DNA of 64,000 bases from Hydrogenophaga sp. (GTDB lineage: Bacteria; Pseudomonadota; Gammaproteobacteria; Burkholderiales; Burkholderiaceae_C), in assembly GCA_030653975.1 (NCBI GenBank), contig JAURYH010000041.1:1-64000 (forward strand), in the 5' to 3' direction. Numbering within the stretch: position 1 is the stretch's first letter; the number at the start of each line of letters is the position of its first letter. The notes below the pieces were generated by a model. The model was given only the letters and a program-made list of their open reading frames with translations. It had not been told where the DNA came from and did not search any database. The position numbers and the translations under genes are program-made. Shown here piece after piece: positions 62,731 to 64,000 of this stretch.

Positions 62731-63726
62731 TCAGAAAGACTTGCGCAGGTCCATGCCGGCGTACAGCTGCCCCACATGCGGCTCGTAGCCGTTGAACATC
62801 AGGGTCTTGCGGCGTTTGGCCAACAGGCCACCCTCTTCTCCAATGCGCCGCTCCGTGGCCTGGCTCCAGCGCGGATGGGCCACATCGGGATTCACGTTGG
62901 AGTAAAAGCCGTACTCCTGTGGCGCTGCGATATTCCAGGCCGTGCGCGGCTCCTTGTCGGTGAACCGGATCTTCACCAGCGACTTGCCACTTTTGAAACC
63001 GTATTTCCACGGAACCACCAGGCGCACAGGGGCGCCGTTCTGGTTCGGCAACACCTCGCCATACATGCCAAATGCGAGCAGCGTCAAAGGATGCGTGGCC
63101 TCGTCCAGACGCAAGCCCTCGACATACGGCCACAGCAGCACGCTGGAACGCAATCCCGGCATGGCTTGCGGGTCAGCCTGGGTCACGAACTCCACATACT
63201 TCGCACTGCCCAGCGGCTGCACCGCCCGGATCAACGCAGCCAGCGAATACCCCACCCAGGGAATCACCATGGACCAGCCTTCCACACAACGCAGCCGGTA
63301 GATGCGCTCTTCCATGGGGGCCAGCTTGAGCAGTTCCTCCAGCCCGTAAGTTCTGGGCTTGTTCACCAGGCCCTCGACCGAGACCGTCCAGGGGTTCGTC
63401 TTCAGCGATTTGGCGCGGGCCGCGGGGTCCGACTTGTCGGTGCCGAATTCGTAGAAATTGTTGTAGGTCGACGCGTGTTCGTAAGCGGAAATTTTCTCAC
63501 CTGTCGAAGCCCCGGGCAACGTGGATGGTGCACCCGCCAGTGCGGCGAGCTTGCCGGGTCTCACCGCCGCCATGGCATCGCGCGCGGCCCACCCGGTCAA
63601 TGCCGCACCGCCAGCCCCCAGCGCCAGGCGATGCAGCCACTCACGACGACCGAGGTAGGCCGATTGCGTTGTGATCTCGCTCGAACGAGGATGGAGGTAC
63701 CCGTTGTCGGCAGCACGAATGATCAT
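62731..63726 (-). CDS. msrP: Protein-methionine-sulfoxide reductase catalytic subunit MsrP
   Basis: Molybdopterin enzyme that repairs oxidised methionines in periplasmic proteins. From ATG 63726 (GGAG upstream) the protein has 331 residues, with a twin-arginine signal (RREWL, 27-31), the molybdenum ligand C147 in [11 protein letters not shown], and [12 protein letters not shown]. It forms MsrPQ with the next gene. Export depends on Tat, whose genes are at 22.7-24.3 kb. Confidence 0.95.
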   Translation of the reverse strand: MIIRAADNGYLHPRSSEITTQSAYLGRREWLHRLALGAGGAALTGWAARDAMAAVRPGKLAALAGAPSTLPGASTGEKISAYEHASTYNNFYEFGTDKSDPAARAKSLKTNPWTVSVEGLVNKPRTYGLEELLKLAPMEERIYRLRCVEGWSMVIPWVGYSLAALIRAVQPLGSAKYVEFVTQADPQAMPGLRSSVLLWPYVEGLRLDEATHPLTLLAFGMYGEVLPNQNGAPVRLVVPWKYGFKSGKSLVKIRFTDKEPRTAWNIAAPQEYGFYSNVNPDVAHPRWSQATERRIGEEGGLLAKRRKTLMFNGYEPHVGQLYAGMDLRKSF

Positions 63727-63803
63727 GAAAGGCTCCAGTGGTCCACGTTGTTCGTAGGAGCCCGTCATTTCTTGCCAAGTTCCTGACCTGTTCATTCACG
63801 GTG

Positions 63804-63819
63804 CCGGCCCACAGGCCGG
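63804..63819. other. Perfect GC hairpin between ccsB and msrP
   Basis: CCGGCC-CACA-GGCCGG can form a six-pair stem. It lies 58 bp beyond the ccsB stop, with no T-run on either strand, so it is not a classical intrinsic terminator. It could protect the ccsB transcript end or act with Rho; the function is not known. Confidence 0.4.
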
Positions 63820-63877
63820 ACCGGAGCGCCACGCCGCCCGGATTCCGCGCAGCGTCGCGTCGGACCCGGCCAGCGTG

Positions 63878-64000
63878 TCAAAGCTCGCCGTAACTGTGCA
63901 GACCCGAAAGGAACATGTTCACGCCCAGGAAAGCGAAGGTGGTGACCGCAAGCCCCACCAGCGCCCACCAAGCCGCCACGGTGCCGCGCAGGCCCTTCAT
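63878..64000 (-). CDS. ccsB: Cytochrome c biogenesis protein CcsB (3' end only)
   Basis: The last 40 residues are a membrane helix (WWALVGLAVTTFAFLGVNMF) followed by the invariant end LHSYGEL, diagnostic of CcsB/CcsA-type haem exporters of cytochrome c maturation System II. The 5' part lies past the window edge. This agrees with the petC cytochrome needing haem attachment. Confidence 0.85.
   Translation of the reverse strand: MKGLRGTVAAWWALVGLAVTTFAFLGVNMFLSGLHSYGEL

Overview
The window is core chromosome of a GC-rich betaproteobacterium, almost certainly Burkholderiales/Comamonadaceae and possibly Hydrogenophaga or a close relative. I infer this from family-level protein resemblance and from gene order: ispB/tRNA-Pro/pilBCD/coaE/zapD/yacG, mlaFEDACB with a YadGH-type ABC pair, bolA, murA and the his operon, and pilMNOPQ-aroK-aroB-dgt. 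I see no prophage, plasmid, CRISPR array or defence island. Genes are packed tightly, mostly complete, and many are joined by 4-nt ATGA overlaps.

Layout. 1-7.1 kb: 5' end of rplU, ispB on a divergent promoter, tRNA-Pro(CGG), the type IV pilus genes pilB-pilC-pilD, then coaE, zapD and yacG. 7.1-14.2 kb: a Nudix hydrolase, a DUF815 AAA+ ATPase, argJ, secA, an M23 peptidase and, divergently, a DciA-like gene. 14.2-19.2 kb: tRNA-Thr(UGU), sspB, sspA, the cytochrome bc1 genes petA-petB-petC, and mscL with a strong terminator. 19.2-25.2 kb: pdxA, a Nif3 protein, a DUF3149 microprotein, a DegS-like protease, tatABC, hinT and a DUF4870-like membrane protein. 25.2-34.2 kb: the histidine operon, transcribed hisG-D-C-B-H-A-F, then hisI-hisE behind an opposing LapA-like gene, with murA and bolA upstream. 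34.2-40.1 kb: an ABC-2 exporter and the six-gene Mla phospholipid transport operon. 40.2-46.5 kb: gltD and gltB behind a good sigma-54 promoter candidate. 46.5-47.4 kb: a REP-associated tyrosine transposase (RAYT) element with matching inverted ends, the only mobile element found. 47.5-51.8 kb: an MFS transporter, dgt, aroB, aroK. 51.9-57.4 kb: a lipoprotein of unknown function and pilQ-P-O-N-M, visibly AT-richer than the surroundings. 57.6-64 kb: mrcA, cyaY, an LptM-like lipoprotein, lysA, msrQ, msrP and the 3' end of ccsB.

How the genes work together. The two pilus loci supply the extension motor, platform, prepilin peptidase, alignment complex and secretin of a type IV pilus; pilA and pilT are not here. 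The Mla system, murA, mrcA and LptM serve the envelope. Tat and Sec export are both represented, and two products in the window, the Rieske protein and MsrP, carry twin-arginine signals. The his set lacks hisZ, needed by the short HisG, and a histidinol-phosphatase, which must lie elsewhere.

I did not find a convincing undescribed multi-gene system. The best leads are the RAYT element placed 6 bp upstream of the gltB sigma-54 promoter, a dispersed GC-rich repeat that seems to form the C-terminal tail of an ABC ATPase, and the two-cysteine lipoprotein 16 bp downstream of pilQ in a low-GC pilus cluster.
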